Assembly: GCF_001619875.1 (NCBI RefSeq)
Contig: NZ_LRFC01000001.1
Location: 496,001-560,000, forward strand
Origin: Fictibacillus phosphorivorans
GTDB lineage: Bacteria; Bacillota; Bacilli; Bacillales; Fictibacillaceae
Direction: 5' to 3'
DNA length: 64,000 nt
The notes beneath the pieces are model-generated. The model saw only the letters and a list, made by a program, of their open reading frames with translations. It did no database searches and was not told where the DNA came from. The position numbers and the translations under genes are program-made. How positions within the stretch are numbered: position 1 is the first letter of the stretch; the number at the start of each line of letters is the position of its first letter. Of this stretch, positions 8,551 through 18,450 are shown one piece after another.

Positions 8551-10599
8551 ATGATGATAAAAGAAAAGAGAAGTTGGTCAAAACTACATCCACAAATGAT
8601 TGCAAGAAAAAAAGTTGACTGGTCAATTTTTAGTAATGGATCTCATGTCCCTATTGAGTTTCATAAAGACTTTGAGGAAGCAAATCATGGGACGCATGTT
8701 AATAGAGGAGAAAAATATAAAATCAAGTTAATTCTAGAGGATGAAGTATATGATGCTCAATTAACAAATGTTGATAGGAAAGGTGTTAATGTAGATTCTT
8801 TACAAATAAGGTATGACAATAATGCCGCGTTAAAACAAGTTCTATTAACTACATTTAATAAAAGTTATGAATACATTAGAGAAAGAAAGTTAGAAAACGA
8901 AAAACAACTGGTCCATGTTCCACAGGATCAAGCAGAATATATTGAATTTTATAAAACAGAGAATCCTTTTATTTATACAATAAAATTAGATTCTTTTAAG
9001 GGAATTGCTAATAATAATTTCTGGTGGGTAAACCAGGGTAAAACCCATGTTCAAGAGAGAAGTGGTGGTTATCTATGGGCGCCACAAAGAGCGAAAAATG
9101 GAACACCGTTAGCCCATCATACTGACTTATTAAAAGCAAAAGCAGGAGATATTGTCTTTGTATACAGCAACATGCACATCAGGTGTATTGGAATTGTGGA
9201 TAAAGAAGCTGAACATCATGCAAAACCAAAAGAAATACAAACTGATGAATGGCAAATTGATGGAAATCTATTAAAAGTTAATTATTTTGATTTAAATAAA
9301 CCAATTCCGAAAGTAGAAATACCTGAAATTTGGAGAATTGAAGAAAAAGGTCCTTTTGATAAGCATGGGGACATCAAACAAGGCTACTTTTACTCTGTCT
9401 CAAAGGGCTTTGCTAATCAATTGTATTCCATGTTTGGAGAGGGTTTTCCTATGGAAATAACAGATGCATTTTTAGATAAAAAACCAATTATAAAAGAAAA
9501 AAGTGATATAAACGGTTTAAATGTTACAAACCACATTCATTCTTACATAGAAAATAAAGGCTTCTTCTATAAGAAGGAAGAGGTTATCAACTTTTACTTA
9601 TCATTAAAAACAAAACCTTTTGTCATACTATCGGGAATATCAGGTACTGGGAAAACAAAATTGGTCCAATGGTTTTCTGAGAGTTTAGGAGCTACTGAGA
9701 AAAATGGTCAATTTACTTTAATTCCAGTTCGACCTGACTGGAGTGATGGATCTGACCTGTTAGGATATGTAGATATTAAAGGTGACTTTAAGAAAGGGCC
9801 ATTAACTTCTGTTCTGGAAAAGGCAATGGATGACCCGGAAAAACCTTACTTTGTTTTATTGGATGAAATGAACTTAGCCCGAGTTGAATATTACTTCAGT
9901 GATCTATTAAGTGTAATGGAAAGTAGGCGCTGGGAAAATGGAGGAATTGTAACAACACCTGTATTGCCTTTTGAGGTGGATGGTAGAGACATTATTCTTC
10001 CTTCAAATGTTTATATTGTTGGAACAGTTAACATGGATGAAACAACGCACCCTTTTAGCAAAAAGGTGTTGGACCGTGCAAATACAATCGAGTTTAATAG
10101 AGTTCAATTGGATCATTTTGCTTTCTTAGAAGATCTTGAAGAACAGGAACCTTTATCTATCAGGAATCAGTCTTTAGCGGGTGACTTCTTGCATTTAAAA
10201 GATGCGTACAAAGATAACATAGCGTTAATTAAAAAGGTAACAGAAGTGCTAGTCATTATTAACAATCAACTTGAAAGTATTGGAGCTCAGGTCGGTTATC
10301 GAGTAAGAGATGAAATTTGTTTTTATGTAATTTATAGTGAGAAAGATAACTTACTGACATTTGAAGAAGCGATGGATCAATCGATCTTACAAAAGATACT
10401 GCCTCGAATTTCAGGTAGTGATGAGCGGGTATGGGATACTCTTAAAGGACTCTATGAGATTTGCACAAGTCAAGTCTACGATGGAGATGTCCTACCTAAT
10501 TTTGATAACTCAATGTATCCAAAATCAGCACAAAAGATTGTGGATATGATTAGGAGGTATCAGCTAGATGGCTTCACTTCCTTCTGGATTGGTTCGTGA
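8551..10599 (+). CDS. EVE-domain McrB-like AAA+ NTPase, module 2
   Basis: 682 residues in three parts. Residues 1-135 are an unrecognised basic domain. Residues about 138-280 look like an EVE (PUA/YTH-like) domain: YTIKLDSF, NNFWWVNQGKTHVQE, YLWAPQRAKNG, KAGDIVFVYSN, IRCIGIV. EVE domains read modified bases such as 5-methyl or 5-hydroxymethylcytosine. Residues 340-640 are the AAA+ motor: Walker A GISGTGKT at 362-369, Walker B LLDEMN with Asp438-Glu439, GTVNMDETTH from 491. The motor is clearly related to module 1 but far from identical. It overlaps its nuclease partner by 32 bp. Confidence 0.87.
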   Translation: MMIKEKRSWSKLHPQMIARKKVDWSIFSNGSHVPIEFHKDFEEANHGTHVNRGEKYKIKLILEDEVYDAQLTNVDRKGVNVDSLQIRYDNNAALKQVLLTTFNKSYEYIRERKLENEKQLVHVPQDQAEYIEFYKTENPFIYTIKLDSFKGIANNNFWWVNQGKTHVQERSGGYLWAPQRAKNGTPLAHHTDLLKAKAGDIVFVYSNMHIRCIGIVDKEAEHHAKPKEIQTDEWQIDGNLLKVNYFDLNKPIPKVEIPEIWRIEEKGPFDKHGDIKQGYFYSVSKGFANQLYSMFGEGFPMEITDAFLDKKPIIKEKSDINGLNVTNHIHSYIENKGFFYKKEEVINFYLSLKTKPFVILSGISGTGKTKLVQWFSESLGATEKNGQFTLIPVRPDWSDGSDLLGYVDIKGDFKKGPLTSVLEKAMDDPEKPYFVLLDEMNLARVEYYFSDLLSVMESRRWENGGIVTTPVLPFEVDGRDIILPSNVYIVGTVNMDETTHPFSKKVLDRANTIEFNRVQLDHFAFLEDLEEQEPLSIRNQSLAGDFLHLKDAYKDNIALIKKVTEVLVIINNQLESIGAQVGYRVRDEICFYVIYSEKDNLLTFEEAMDQSILQKILPRISGSDERVWDTLKGLYEICTSQVYDGDVLPNFDNSMYPKSAQKIVDMIRRYQLDGFTSFWIGS

Positions 10600-13048
10600 A
10601 GATGTTGAACTTGTTCTAATTGAAACGGATGAATTCACTCTTTTTATGAAGGGGAAACCGTATCATCAGAGGTTTGAAGGATTGTCTCAGTATAAGAAAA
10701 AACTTCAGAATGAAACGATGGAATTTAACGTTGAGGGGGAGTCGGTTCAGTCTGTTAAAGTTTTTGATGTAGATCAACAAGTGTTAGCAGCTGGTTCAAC
10801 TTTTAGACCTATCTTTTTTGAAAATGGAAACTATCAAATTATCGTTACATCAAAAATAGATTTAGAGTTAGAGTTCTATCACGAACATCATCTTTTACGA
10901 AACGCTGTGAGCAGTGTGCCAGTAGGTCCAAAACAAGTTCTAATGGGCAATCTTCAATTTCAAAATGAAGTCGGTTTAACAACATTTGAAATTCGTACGC
11001 AAGGAAAAGCCTTATTATCAGTGACTTTTGAGATATTTCCTTCAAAGCTTGATTATAAAGAAGATTATCGAAAGCTCCTAGATGAAGTGAATGAAGAAAT
11101 CTATAATTTAGCATTTCACTTTTTACGAAAAACGTATCTTGGTGCGAGAACTAGGGTAGAGGGGGAGGCAAGTGCTGCTGAATTTTATCGATTGATTCAA
11201 CATCATTTCAGGACATTTCTACAAGCAATCAAAAGGATTGAGCAACAACCGCATCGCAACTTAATAACCTCTCATCAAAAGGTGAGAGGGGACCAACTAA
11301 AGAAGTTGGACTCTTTTGGTCGAAATCAGCTTAGAAAAAAAGCCTCGTTGTTTCAAGAGGTCTCAAATGGAATTAAGTTAAGGGACAAAGAGCTTATGCC
11401 TATAGAGGGATGGCAGGTTAAAAAAGAACACTCATATGATACGATGGAAAACCGTCTAATTAAGTGGTTGATGATTCGAATTGAAGATAAGTTGAAAAAT
11501 CTGCTGCAAAAAATACAGTCACCTATTGGAAGATATAAAACAGAACCAGATCAAGAAGTGGTTAAGACGATAAAAGACATGCAAAAGCTATTTCAACAAA
11601 GAATAAAAAATCCATTTTGGAAGACGATTAGTAAATTGGACCGTTCAGTGATGAGCTTAGTCATTCAAATGGCACCTGGTTATAGAGAAGCATTTCAAAT
11701 CTATGTTTTACTTTCTCGTGGATTGGAACTTCATGGCCAAATTTATAGAATGTCTGTTAAGGATGTTGCTCAGCTTTATGAGTATTGGACTTACCTTAAG
11801 CTTGGTGCACTATTGGATAAAAAATATGTACTTCTTTCTCAAGATGTGGTGAAGGTGAATCGAGAAGGACTGTTTGTAAATCTCGATGGAAGTAATTCGG
11901 CTAAACGAGTATACCAGCACCCACATACAGGGGAGAAGATTATTCTTCAATATCAAAAGGAAGAAAGACATCTTCCTACAATTACACAGAAACCAGATAC
12001 GATGCTGAGTATTGAGAAGAAAGGTAAAGATTACAGCTATAACTATATCTTTGATGCCAAGTACCGTATTGATTTTGCTGTAGAGGATAGTTATTACGGA
12101 AAACGATATAAGAGCCCTGGTCCCATGGAGGATGATATAAACACGATGCATCGTTACCGAGATGCGCTAGTTGTTCAACATAAAGGGCCATATGAACGTA
12201 CGGCATTTGGCGCATATGTATTATTTCCGTGGTTTGAAGAAGAATTGTATGAACAGCATGCTTTTTATAAGAGTATTGATTCCGTTAATATCGGGGGCTT
12301 ACCTTTCCTACCGAATGCAACGAGGTTAGTCGAGCAATTTGTAGAACATCTTATAGAAAAAAGTCCTGAAGAGATACAAGAAGAAGGAATACTGCCAAGA
12401 GGTACACTTGACCGTTGGCAGTCTTCTTTAGATGAAAAAGTTTTAGTTGGGTTAGTAAGTAATGAAGAGATCCTTAAAAGATTTATTCAACAAAAGAAAT
12501 ATATGATTGCTATGAAGGATTTGAAAAAAGGGTGGCAAGAGGCAGGATATATTGCGCTATACCTTTCTAGTAAAGTGTCTAATAATAACGGGGTAGAGTA
12601 TTTCGGTAAGATTGATGATATCAATTTCGGTATGGGTGCAAGCAATGAACAAGTGGTAATCTTTACTGTTGTAGCTTGGAAATCCTTAAAGAAAGTCATC
12701 AAACCAGTTGGTTATGGTATTTCTTCATATATGCTAACTACACTAAATACTTTGAAGGAAGCCAGAGAATTACCTGAACTTTATATGAAAAATAAAGATG
12801 AATTAACCGTTTGGAGAACAATGCGGAGGTTAACAAACACTCCTAAAATTGATTTAAATAATACCAGCCTTGATCACGCGTCAGAAATAATACAGATACA
12901 GTCAGGTGAAGTATTAGTGTCTGTAGGCAAGTATGAAATCCAAGTGAAACGTATAGGGAGTATACGTTTAATATCAATTGATAGACAGGACTTTGTTTCC
13001 AATCCCAATCGGTTATTTAAGGGAGTAGTGGATATTTTAAATGCATAG
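10568..13048 (+). CDS. McrC-like DUF2357 nuclease with C-terminal extension, module 2
   Basis: 826 residues, much longer than its module 1 counterpart. An AGGAGGT lies 8 bp before the ATG, inside the upstream gene. DUF2357 features include SYDTMENRLIKWLMIRIED. The nuclease site is KPDTMLSIEKKG...YIFDAKYR, with Asp477 and Asp496-Ala-Lys498, followed by MHRYRDALV as in module 1. From about residue 610 there is an extra 215-residue region (RFIQQKKYMIAMKDL..., YFGKIDDINFG) absent from module 1; it may contact the EVE-bearing motor or DNA. Predicted DNA-cleaving subunit. A terminator follows at 13052. Confidence 0.82.
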   Translation: MASLPSGLVREDVELVLIETDEFTLFMKGKPYHQRFEGLSQYKKKLQNETMEFNVEGESVQSVKVFDVDQQVLAAGSTFRPIFFENGNYQIIVTSKIDLELEFYHEHHLLRNAVSSVPVGPKQVLMGNLQFQNEVGLTTFEIRTQGKALLSVTFEIFPSKLDYKEDYRKLLDEVNEEIYNLAFHFLRKTYLGARTRVEGEASAAEFYRLIQHHFRTFLQAIKRIEQQPHRNLITSHQKVRGDQLKKLDSFGRNQLRKKASLFQEVSNGIKLRDKELMPIEGWQVKKEHSYDTMENRLIKWLMIRIEDKLKNLLQKIQSPIGRYKTEPDQEVVKTIKDMQKLFQQRIKNPFWKTISKLDRSVMSLVIQMAPGYREAFQIYVLLSRGLELHGQIYRMSVKDVAQLYEYWTYLKLGALLDKKYVLLSQDVVKVNREGLFVNLDGSNSAKRVYQHPHTGEKIILQYQKEERHLPTITQKPDTMLSIEKKGKDYSYNYIFDAKYRIDFAVEDSYYGKRYKSPGPMEDDINTMHRYRDALVVQHKGPYERTAFGAYVLFPWFEEELYEQHAFYKSIDSVNIGGLPFLPNATRLVEQFVEHLIEKSPEEIQEEGILPRGTLDRWQSSLDEKVLVGLVSNEEILKRFIQQKKYMIAMKDLKKGWQEAGYIALYLSSKVSNNNGVEYFGKIDDINFGMGASNEQVVIFTVVAWKSLKKVIKPVGYGISSYMLTTLNTLKEARELPELYMKNKDELTVWRTMRRLTNTPKIDLNNTSLDHASEIIQIQSGEVLVSVGKYEIQVKRIGSIRLISIDRQDFVSNPNRLFKGVVDILNA

Positions 13049-13051
13049 CAG

Positions 13052-13080
13052 AGCCTGTCCTGAAAAGGACAGGCTTATTA
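13052..13080. terminator. Bidirectional terminator at right edge of defence island
   Basis: AGCCTGTCCT / AGGACAGGCT, GAAA loop, T-rich on one side; separates the island from the convergent lyase gene. Confidence 0.85.
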
Positions 13081-13087
13081 TATACAA

Positions 13088-13969
13088 TTATGCAATTCCT
13101 GCCCTCATTAACATCCCATCAAGTGGTCGTTCCATACTTCGCTCTAACCACTTAGCTGATTCAACAAGTCCCTCAAGATCTGTCCCGGTTTCCACATTCA
13201 TCCCTTTAAACATGTTCACCATATCTTCAGTACACACATTGCCAACGGCTTTTGGAGCAAAAGGACAGCCACCTAATCCTCCGATTGATGAGTCGAAACG
13301 GGTGACACCAGCTTGATAACCGGCAAGTATGTTAGCTAACCCTAGTCCACGTGTGTTGTGGAAGTGAAGACCAAGTTTCAATTCTTTGCCGAATTCTTGT
13401 TGAAAAGAAGCAACAACATTCTGCACCTGCAATGGATTCGCCATTCCGGTCGTGTCTGCAAGTGTAATCTCAGTACACCCTGCTTTTAAAAACGACTCCG
13501 CAACATTTAAAACTTTAGAGAGCGGAACTTCACCTTCAAACGGGCATCCGAATGCGGTTCCGAGTACACCGGCTACTCCTTTGGATGCTGCACCCTCCTC
13601 AATAACCTTCGTCAGTTCCTCAACCGCCTGATCCACCGTTCTTTTAGCGTTTCGTTGATTAAAAGAGTCGCTTGTTGTTGTGACGACATGAAGGAAATCG
13701 ACGTCTGTATGTAGTGCGCGTTCGAGTCCTGAGCGGCTAAGGACGAGTCCTGCATATCGGACGTCATCTCGTTTTGGAACGAGACGCATCACTTCTTCGG
13801 CGTCTGCCATCTGAGGGACGACTTTTTTGTTCACGAACGAAACAGCTTCAATGATTCGTATACCTGAGTCGATAAGCTTGTTGATGAGTTCAACCTTCGT
13901 TTCAGTGGAGACGAGCTTTGGTTCGTTCTGCAGCCCGTCGCGTGGTCCTACTTCACAGATTTCAATCAT
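13088..13969 (-). CDS. Hydroxymethylglutaryl-CoA lyase family protein
   Basis: 293 residues, full length for the family. The HMGL TIM barrel opens EVGPRDGLQNE, carries metal-binding LHFHNTRG, and has the flexible catalytic-cysteine loop GGLGGCPFAPKAVGN. HMG-CoA lyase splits HMG-CoA into acetyl-CoA and acetoacetate; related enzymes split citramalyl-CoA into acetyl-CoA and pyruvate. The gene overlaps the GntR regulator by 8 bp and is divergent from a CoA-transferase plus LeuCD-like operon. The natural substrate may therefore be another 3-hydroxyacyl-CoA of that pathway. Family assignment is firm; substrate is inferred. Confidence 0.85.
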   Translation of the reverse strand: MIEICEVGPRDGLQNEPKLVSTETKVELINKLIDSGIRIIEAVSFVNKKVVPQMADAEEVMRLVPKRDDVRYAGLVLSRSGLERALHTDVDFLHVVTTTSDSFNQRNAKRTVDQAVEELTKVIEEGAASKGVAGVLGTAFGCPFEGEVPLSKVLNVAESFLKAGCTEITLADTTGMANPLQVQNVVASFQQEFGKELKLGLHFHNTRGLGLANILAGYQAGVTRFDSSIGGLGGCPFAPKAVGNVCTEDMVNMFKGMNVETGTDLEGLVESAKWLERSMERPLDGMLMRAGIA

Positions 13970-14645
13970 GAGTATCCTCCTTCAACACATGGATTTTCTT
14001 GATTTCTTCTAAATGCGCAAGTACTTGATCACGGCCTTGATAGATATGCTCTGTCATCGCAACACGTGCGCGTTCTGAGTCCTGATTCTGGATCGCTGAA
14101 AGAATTGTCTTATGAACCTCTAAAGAACGCTTCAGTTCAAACTCATCGTACCAGTAGAACGAACGGAAGACGAGAGGGACGACGACTACTTTTGATAGAT
14201 GAAAGTAGATGTGTGGGTTGTTGCATGCTGAAATAATCGCTTCGTGAAACTGCTGGTTGAAGTTCACGATCTCTTTAATAGAGTTTAAGTCTGCCTCCTT
14301 ATAACGTTCGATCGCCTCTTCATAACGGGAGTTCGCTTCTTTCATCTTTTCAATATCCTCATCTGTTCGGTGAAGAGCTGCCTGACTCGCTGCGTAACCT
14401 TCTAATAGTGTACGAAGATCATAGATTTGCTGAATATCTTCTCGTGTGAAATGACGGACACTTACGCCGCGTTTAAGCGGAGTGACAAGACCTTCTGACT
14501 CGAGCTGTTTAATAGCTTCACGTATCGGTGTCCGGCTCAGCTTTAGTTCCTTCGCGAGGTATTCCTCTCCAAGCCTCATCCCAGGCTCGTATTTTCCGTG
14601 TATGATGGCTTCTTTTATATATTTATAGGCATCCATGATAACCAC
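13962..14645 (-). CDS. GntR-family regulator (FadR/FCD subfamily)
   Basis: 227 residues: winged helix at 1-70 (LGEEYLAKELKLSRTPIREAIKQLE, the typical GntR recognition region) and an all-helical FCD ligand domain from about 75 with the metal-type residues in NFNQQFHEAI and MTEHIYQGRD. First gene of the minus-strand pair with the lyase. Two perfect TTGTATACAA palindromes in the divergent promoter region, at 14659 and 14776, are the probable operators, so it should repress itself and the CoA-transferase operon until a pathway acid or CoA ester binds. Operator assignment is by position and symmetry. Confidence 0.9.
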   Translation of the reverse strand: MVIMDAYKYIKEAIIHGKYEPGMRLGEEYLAKELKLSRTPIREAIKQLESEGLVTPLKRGVSVRHFTREDIQQIYDLRTLLEGYAASQAALHRTDEDIEKMKEANSRYEEAIERYKEADLNSIKEIVNFNQQFHEAIISACNNPHIYFHLSKVVVVPLVFRSFYWYDEFELKRSLEVHKTILSAIQNQDSERARVAMTEHIYQGRDQVLAHLEEIKKIHVLKEDTHD

Positions 14646-14658
14646 TCCTTAATTCGTA

Positions 14659-14668
14659 TTGTATACAA
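14659..14668. promoter_or_regulatory. Putative GntR operator 1
   Basis: Perfect palindrome TTGTATACAA 14 bp before the start of the GntR gene. Identical to operator 2. Confidence 0.7.
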
Positions 14669-14775
14669 ATGGAATTTAAGTTGCAATAATTTTCTGACAA
14701 TAAATAATTTAAATGTTGTTAAATCAACGTTTATTGAACATTTTTAAAATAAAATTAAAATTACCCATTGACCTT

Positions 14776-14804
14776 TTGTATACAAAGCGTTAATTTGGTA
14801 TAAA
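14776..14804 (+). promoter_or_regulatory. Promoter of the CoA-transferase operon with GntR operator 2
   Basis: -35 TTGTAT (14776-14781), 17-bp spacer, -10 TATAAA (14799-14804). The palindrome TTGTATACAA at 14776-14785 covers the -35, so a bound GntR protein would block RNA polymerase. Confidence 0.65.
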
Positions 14805-14854
14805 GATTAAGAAAATTATGATTCTTCTAAAAATAAGACAAACGGAGGGATAAC

Positions 14855-16054
14855 ATGTCCGATCAACTTCCTTTAGCTAATATACGTGTTATTGAGCTGG
14901 GAACCCTTTTGGCAGGTCCTTTTTCCGGAAGGCTGTTAGCGGACTTTGGGGCAGAAGTAATCAAGGTGGAGCCGCCGGGCAAATCAGATCCGATGAGAAA
15001 TTGGGGACAATCAAAAGACGGTGTTGGACTATGGTGGCCGATTCAGTCGCGTAATAAAAAGTCCATCACGCTGAACTTGAGAGTAGAAGAAGGTCAGAAC
15101 ATCTTAAAAGAGATGGTGAAAGACGCGGACGTGATCATCGAGAACTTTCGTCCGGGAACGATGGAGAAATGGAACCTTTCCTATGAAGAGTTATCAAAGA
15201 TTAATCCAAAACTCATCATGGTCAGGACGTCCGGTTATGGACAGACAGGACCATATAAGCACCGTGCTGGATTTGGAAGTGTTGGAGAGGCGATGGGGGG
15301 CTTAAGGAACGTGACTGGTTTTCCAGACCGGCCGCCGTCACGAATCGGAGTGTCAATCGGAGATACACTCGCCGCACTCTTTTCAACAGTGGGTTGTTTA
15401 GTTGCATTGCATGAAAGAGAGCGTTCAGGCGTGGGGCAAGTTGTAGATACTGCACTTTATGAGTCGGTCTTCTCTGTTATGGAGAGTCTGATTCCTGATT
15501 ATCTGTTTGCCGGCTATATTAGGGAAAGAATGGGCAACATCCTCCCAGGTGTAGCGCCATCTAACATCTATTTTACGAAAGACAAGACCTATATCGTGAT
15601 TGGAGCCAACGCGGACGGTGTGTTCCGGCGATTATGTGAAGCGATGGAGCAGCCTTATCTCGCAGACGACCCGAGATTCTCCACTCATCACGCAAGAGGC
15701 GAGAACATGAAGGTGCTCGATATGCTGATCGAGGATTGGACGAAATCGCTTGATGCGAAAGACGCTTTAGAGATTTTAGATGAAAAAGGTGTACCGTCTG
15801 GGCTCATCTATACAGCAAAAGAAATCCTGGAAGATCCTCATTATCAAGAACGCGAGATGATCGTGAACGTGGAGCATCCAGAACTTGGTGAATTCCCGAT
15901 GCCGGGAATCGTGCCAAAGCTTAGCCGTACACCAGGGAAAGTGAATCACGTTGGTCCTGAGGTGATGGGCAAGCATAACGATGAAGTGTATAGAAACTGG
16001 CTTGGATACAGTGAAGAGGAAGTAGAGAGGTTAAAAGAAACGAGCGTTATCTAA
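14855..16054 (+). CDS. CaiB/BaiF (family III) CoA-transferase
   Basis: 399 residues. It opens with IRVIELGTLLAGPFSGRLLADFGAEVIKVE, typical of family III, and contains VVDTALYESVF with the Asp that forms the covalent acyl anhydride. It moves CoA from a donor such as succinyl-CoA to an acid, in the cytoplasm. As first gene of the operon with LeuCD-like subunits and a symporter it should activate the imported or hydrated acid for cleavage by the divergent lyase. GGAGG ribosome binding site. The substrate is not determined by sequence. Confidence 0.88.
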   Translation: MSDQLPLANIRVIELGTLLAGPFSGRLLADFGAEVIKVEPPGKSDPMRNWGQSKDGVGLWWPIQSRNKKSITLNLRVEEGQNILKEMVKDADVIIENFRPGTMEKWNLSYEELSKINPKLIMVRTSGYGQTGPYKHRAGFGSVGEAMGGLRNVTGFPDRPPSRIGVSIGDTLAALFSTVGCLVALHERERSGVGQVVDTALYESVFSVMESLIPDYLFAGYIRERMGNILPGVAPSNIYFTKDKTYIVIGANADGVFRRLCEAMEQPYLADDPRFSTHHARGENMKVLDMLIEDWTKSLDAKDALEILDEKGVPSGLIYTAKEILEDPHYQEREMIVNVEHPELGEFPMPGIVPKLSRTPGKVNHVGPEVMGKHNDEVYRNWLGYSEEEVERLKETSVI

Positions 16055-16072
16055 TTCGGAGGTGGGAAGAAC

Positions 16073-17497
16073 GTGGGGAAGACACTTTACGATAAAGTTT
16101 ACGACAGGCATGTGGTCTACCAAGGAGAAGATCAGCCATCTATTCTGTATATTGATCTTCACCTCATTCATGAAGTAACGTCGCCGCAGGCATTTGAAGG
16201 ACTGCGGATGAACAACCGTGTTGTCAGTCGTCCAGATCGAACACTGGCGACGATGGATCACAGCATTCCGACAACAGACCGATTACTTCCTTTTCGGGAC
16301 GAAGTGGCGAAGAAACAGGTGAAGACATTAGAAGAAAATTGCCGGGAGTTTGGGATCCAGCTGTTTGACCTACAGAGCGAGAAGCAAGGAATCGTCCATG
16401 TGATCGCACCTGAACTCGGGCTAACGCAGCCAGGTCAGACAATCGTATGCGGTGACAGCCATACGTCAACACATGGCGCGTTCGGAGCATTGGCGTTCGG
16501 AATCGGAACGAGTGAAGTGGAGCACGTTTTAGCGACACAGACTCTTAAACAGGATAAGGCAAAGACACTCGCGATCAACATTACGGGTGAGTTGCCAAAG
16601 GGAACGTCGGCTAAGGATTTGATTCTTTCTATCATCGGTAAATATGGTCACGACTATGCGACAGGTCACGTGATCGAGTACAGAGGAGAAGTTATCCAAA
16701 ACTTAACGATGGAAGAGAGAATGACGGTCTGCAACATGTCGATCGAGATGGGTGGACGCGCCGGGTTGATCCAGCCTGATGAAGTTACTTTTAACTATTT
16801 GAAAGATAAACAGTACGTGCCTAAAGGTGAGCAATGGGAAGAGGCTTTATCTGAATGGCGGTTATTGTACACAGACGACGATGCCGTTTTTGACCAAACA
16901 GTAGAATTTGATGCTAGTGAAGTGGTGCCGCAAGTAACGTGGGGAACGAATCCAGGGCAGGGAGCTGGAATTACAGATGTCGTTCCATCACCAGAGAATT
17001 TACCGATCACCCAAAGAAAAGCCGCAGAAAAAGCGCTTCAATATATGGGACTTCAATCAGGAACACCGTTTGACTCAATCAAACTCGATAAAGTGTTCAT
17101 CGGGTCGTGTACGAACAGCCGGATTGAAGACCTCAGAAAAGCGGCTAAAATCGTAAGCGGTTACAGAGTGGCGGATTCACTACATGCACTCGTTGTTCCA
17201 GGTTCTCAGACGGTAAAACGACAGGCTGAGAAAGAAGGCTTAGATCAAGTTTTTATAAAAGCTGGTTTTGACTGGCGAGAATCGGGATGCAGCATGTGCC
17301 TTGGGATGAACGAGGATGTCGTGCTCGAAGGGGAGCGATGTGCTTCAACGTCGAACCGAAACTTTGAAGGCAGACAGGGTAAAGGGGCTCGTACACATTT
17401 GGTAAGTCCAGAGATGGCAGCAGCTGCAGCGATCAAAGGACATTTTGTGGATGTGAGGAACTGGGTGACAAAAGAACGTGAGGAGGTGGGCTCTTAA
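16073..17497 (+). CDS. LeuC-like aconitase-family hydro-lyase, large subunit
   Basis: 474 residues starting at GTG after GAGGTGGGAAGAAC. Contains [20 protein letters not shown], the 4Fe-4S ligands in IGSCTNSR and SGCSMCLG, and the C-terminal [16 protein letters not shown]. It would be called isopropylmalate isomerase on similarity, but no leuA, leuB or ilv genes are present. The neighbours are a CoA-transferase, an HMG-CoA-lyase-like enzyme and a sodium symporter. I infer a catabolic hydratase, for example citraconate/citramalate or dimethylmaleate type. Its stop overlaps the start of the small subunit (TAATG). Confidence 0.85.
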   Translation: MGKTLYDKVYDRHVVYQGEDQPSILYIDLHLIHEVTSPQAFEGLRMNNRVVSRPDRTLATMDHSIPTTDRLLPFRDEVAKKQVKTLEENCREFGIQLFDLQSEKQGIVHVIAPELGLTQPGQTIVCGDSHTSTHGAFGALAFGIGTSEVEHVLATQTLKQDKAKTLAINITGELPKGTSAKDLILSIIGKYGHDYATGHVIEYRGEVIQNLTMEERMTVCNMSIEMGGRAGLIQPDEVTFNYLKDKQYVPKGEQWEEALSEWRLLYTDDDAVFDQTVEFDASEVVPQVTWGTNPGQGAGITDVVPSPENLPITQRKAAEKALQYMGLQSGTPFDSIKLDKVFIGSCTNSRIEDLRKAAKIVSGYRVADSLHALVVPGSQTVKRQAEKEGLDQVFIKAGFDWRESGCSMCLGMNEDVVLEGERCASTSNRNFEGRQGKGARTHLVSPEMAAAAAIKGHFVDVRNWVTKEREEVGS

Positions 17498-18120
17498 TGG
17501 AACCTTTTACTTCATTTACCGGAACGGCTGTACCGCTCGATGTAGATAATGTCGATACGGATGCCATCATTCCGAAACAGTTTCTAAAACGAACCGAGCG
17601 AACCGGCTACGGGCAGTTTTTGTTCTATGACTGGCGGTTTAAAGTTGGGAAGGAACGACAAGATTTCATCCTGAACGAGGACCGTTACCAAGGAGCTTCT
17701 GTTCTGCTAGCAAGAAAGAACTTCGGGTGCGGCTCGTCCCGTGAACATGCACCATGGGCTCTATCTGACTATGGTTTTCGGGTGATCATCGCCCCCTCAT
17801 TTGCAGACATCTTTTACAACAACTGCTTTAAGAATGGGATCCTGCCCATCGTTCTATCTGAAGATGATGTGGATCTGTTGTTTCAGCGGACGAATGAAAA
17901 AAAAGGATACCAGTTATCTGTTGATCTAGAGAGTCAAAGAGTGATAGATTCACATGGTTTTGAAGCGTATTTCGAGGTTACTCCTTATCGGAAGCGGCTC
18001 CTTCAAAAGGGTCTTGATGAGATCGGTTCAACACTGGAATTTAAGGATAAGATTACGAGTTTTGAAGAAAAACACCGCATCTATTACACAATAGAAAGAA
18101 ATGAAAAGGCTTCCATCTAA
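17497..18120 (+). CDS. LeuD-like aconitase-family hydro-lyase, small subunit
   Basis: 207 residues, the swivel domain that completes the active site of the LeuC-like partner. Hallmarks: [18 protein letters not shown] at the start and [15 protein letters not shown] with the substrate-binding Ser-Arg pair, then [16 protein letters not shown]. Translationally coupled to the large subunit by a one-base overlap. As with the large subunit, isopropylmalate isomerisation is possible but the context suggests hydration/dehydration of a C4-C6 dicarboxylic acid. Confidence 0.85.
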   Translation: MEPFTSFTGTAVPLDVDNVDTDAIIPKQFLKRTERTGYGQFLFYDWRFKVGKERQDFILNEDRYQGASVLLARKNFGCGSSREHAPWALSDYGFRVIIAPSFADIFYNNCFKNGILPIVLSEDDVDLLFQRTNEKKGYQLSVDLESQRVIDSHGFEAYFEVTPYRKRLLQKGLDEIGSTLEFKDKITSFEEKHRIYYTIERNEKASI

Positions 18121-18183
18121 GGCTGTACTGCATCATAGATTATCAGCTCCATAGAACTTATTTTCTTTTAAGGAGGATATGAT

Positions 18184-18450
18184 ATGAAAACCAAGTCAGT
18201 GAAAGAACCGATCCGTAAAAAGTGGATCTGGATTCTGTTGTTTATTAACGTTGTATTGATCGTCCCCTGGTATTTTCCGAAGGGAGCGGTTGAACCGTTT
18301 GTTCTTGGATTCCCGCTCTGGGCATTTATCTCTACCTTTTTCACACTCATCATGGGAGCTTATCTAAGCTGGCTCTGTATCTCTCAATGGAACATCGTTG
18401 AGGAGGAAGAGGAGAATGCCAAGAGAAAGGAGGATGTGAAGCATGGATAA
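18184..18450 (+). CDS. DUF3311 small membrane protein, YhjC-like
   Basis: 88 residues with two membrane segments (IWILLFINVVLIVPWYF and LWAFISTFFTLIMGAYLSWL) and a highly charged tail rich in Glu and Lys. DUF3311 proteins are encoded next to sodium:solute symporters, as in yhjC-yhjB of Bacillus subtilis, and probably act as an accessory subunit. The gene has AAGGAGG and overlaps the symporter by 8 bp. Confidence 0.75.
   Translation: MKTKSVKEPIRKKWIWILLFINVVLIVPWYFPKGAVEPFVLGFPLWAFISTFFTLIMGAYLSWLCISQWNIVEEEEENAKRKEDVKHG

Noticed and set aside
16073-18120. Straight leucine-biosynthesis leuCD call
   Set aside because: No leuA or leuB nearby, and the operon partners are catabolic; kept as LeuCD-like without the gene symbols.
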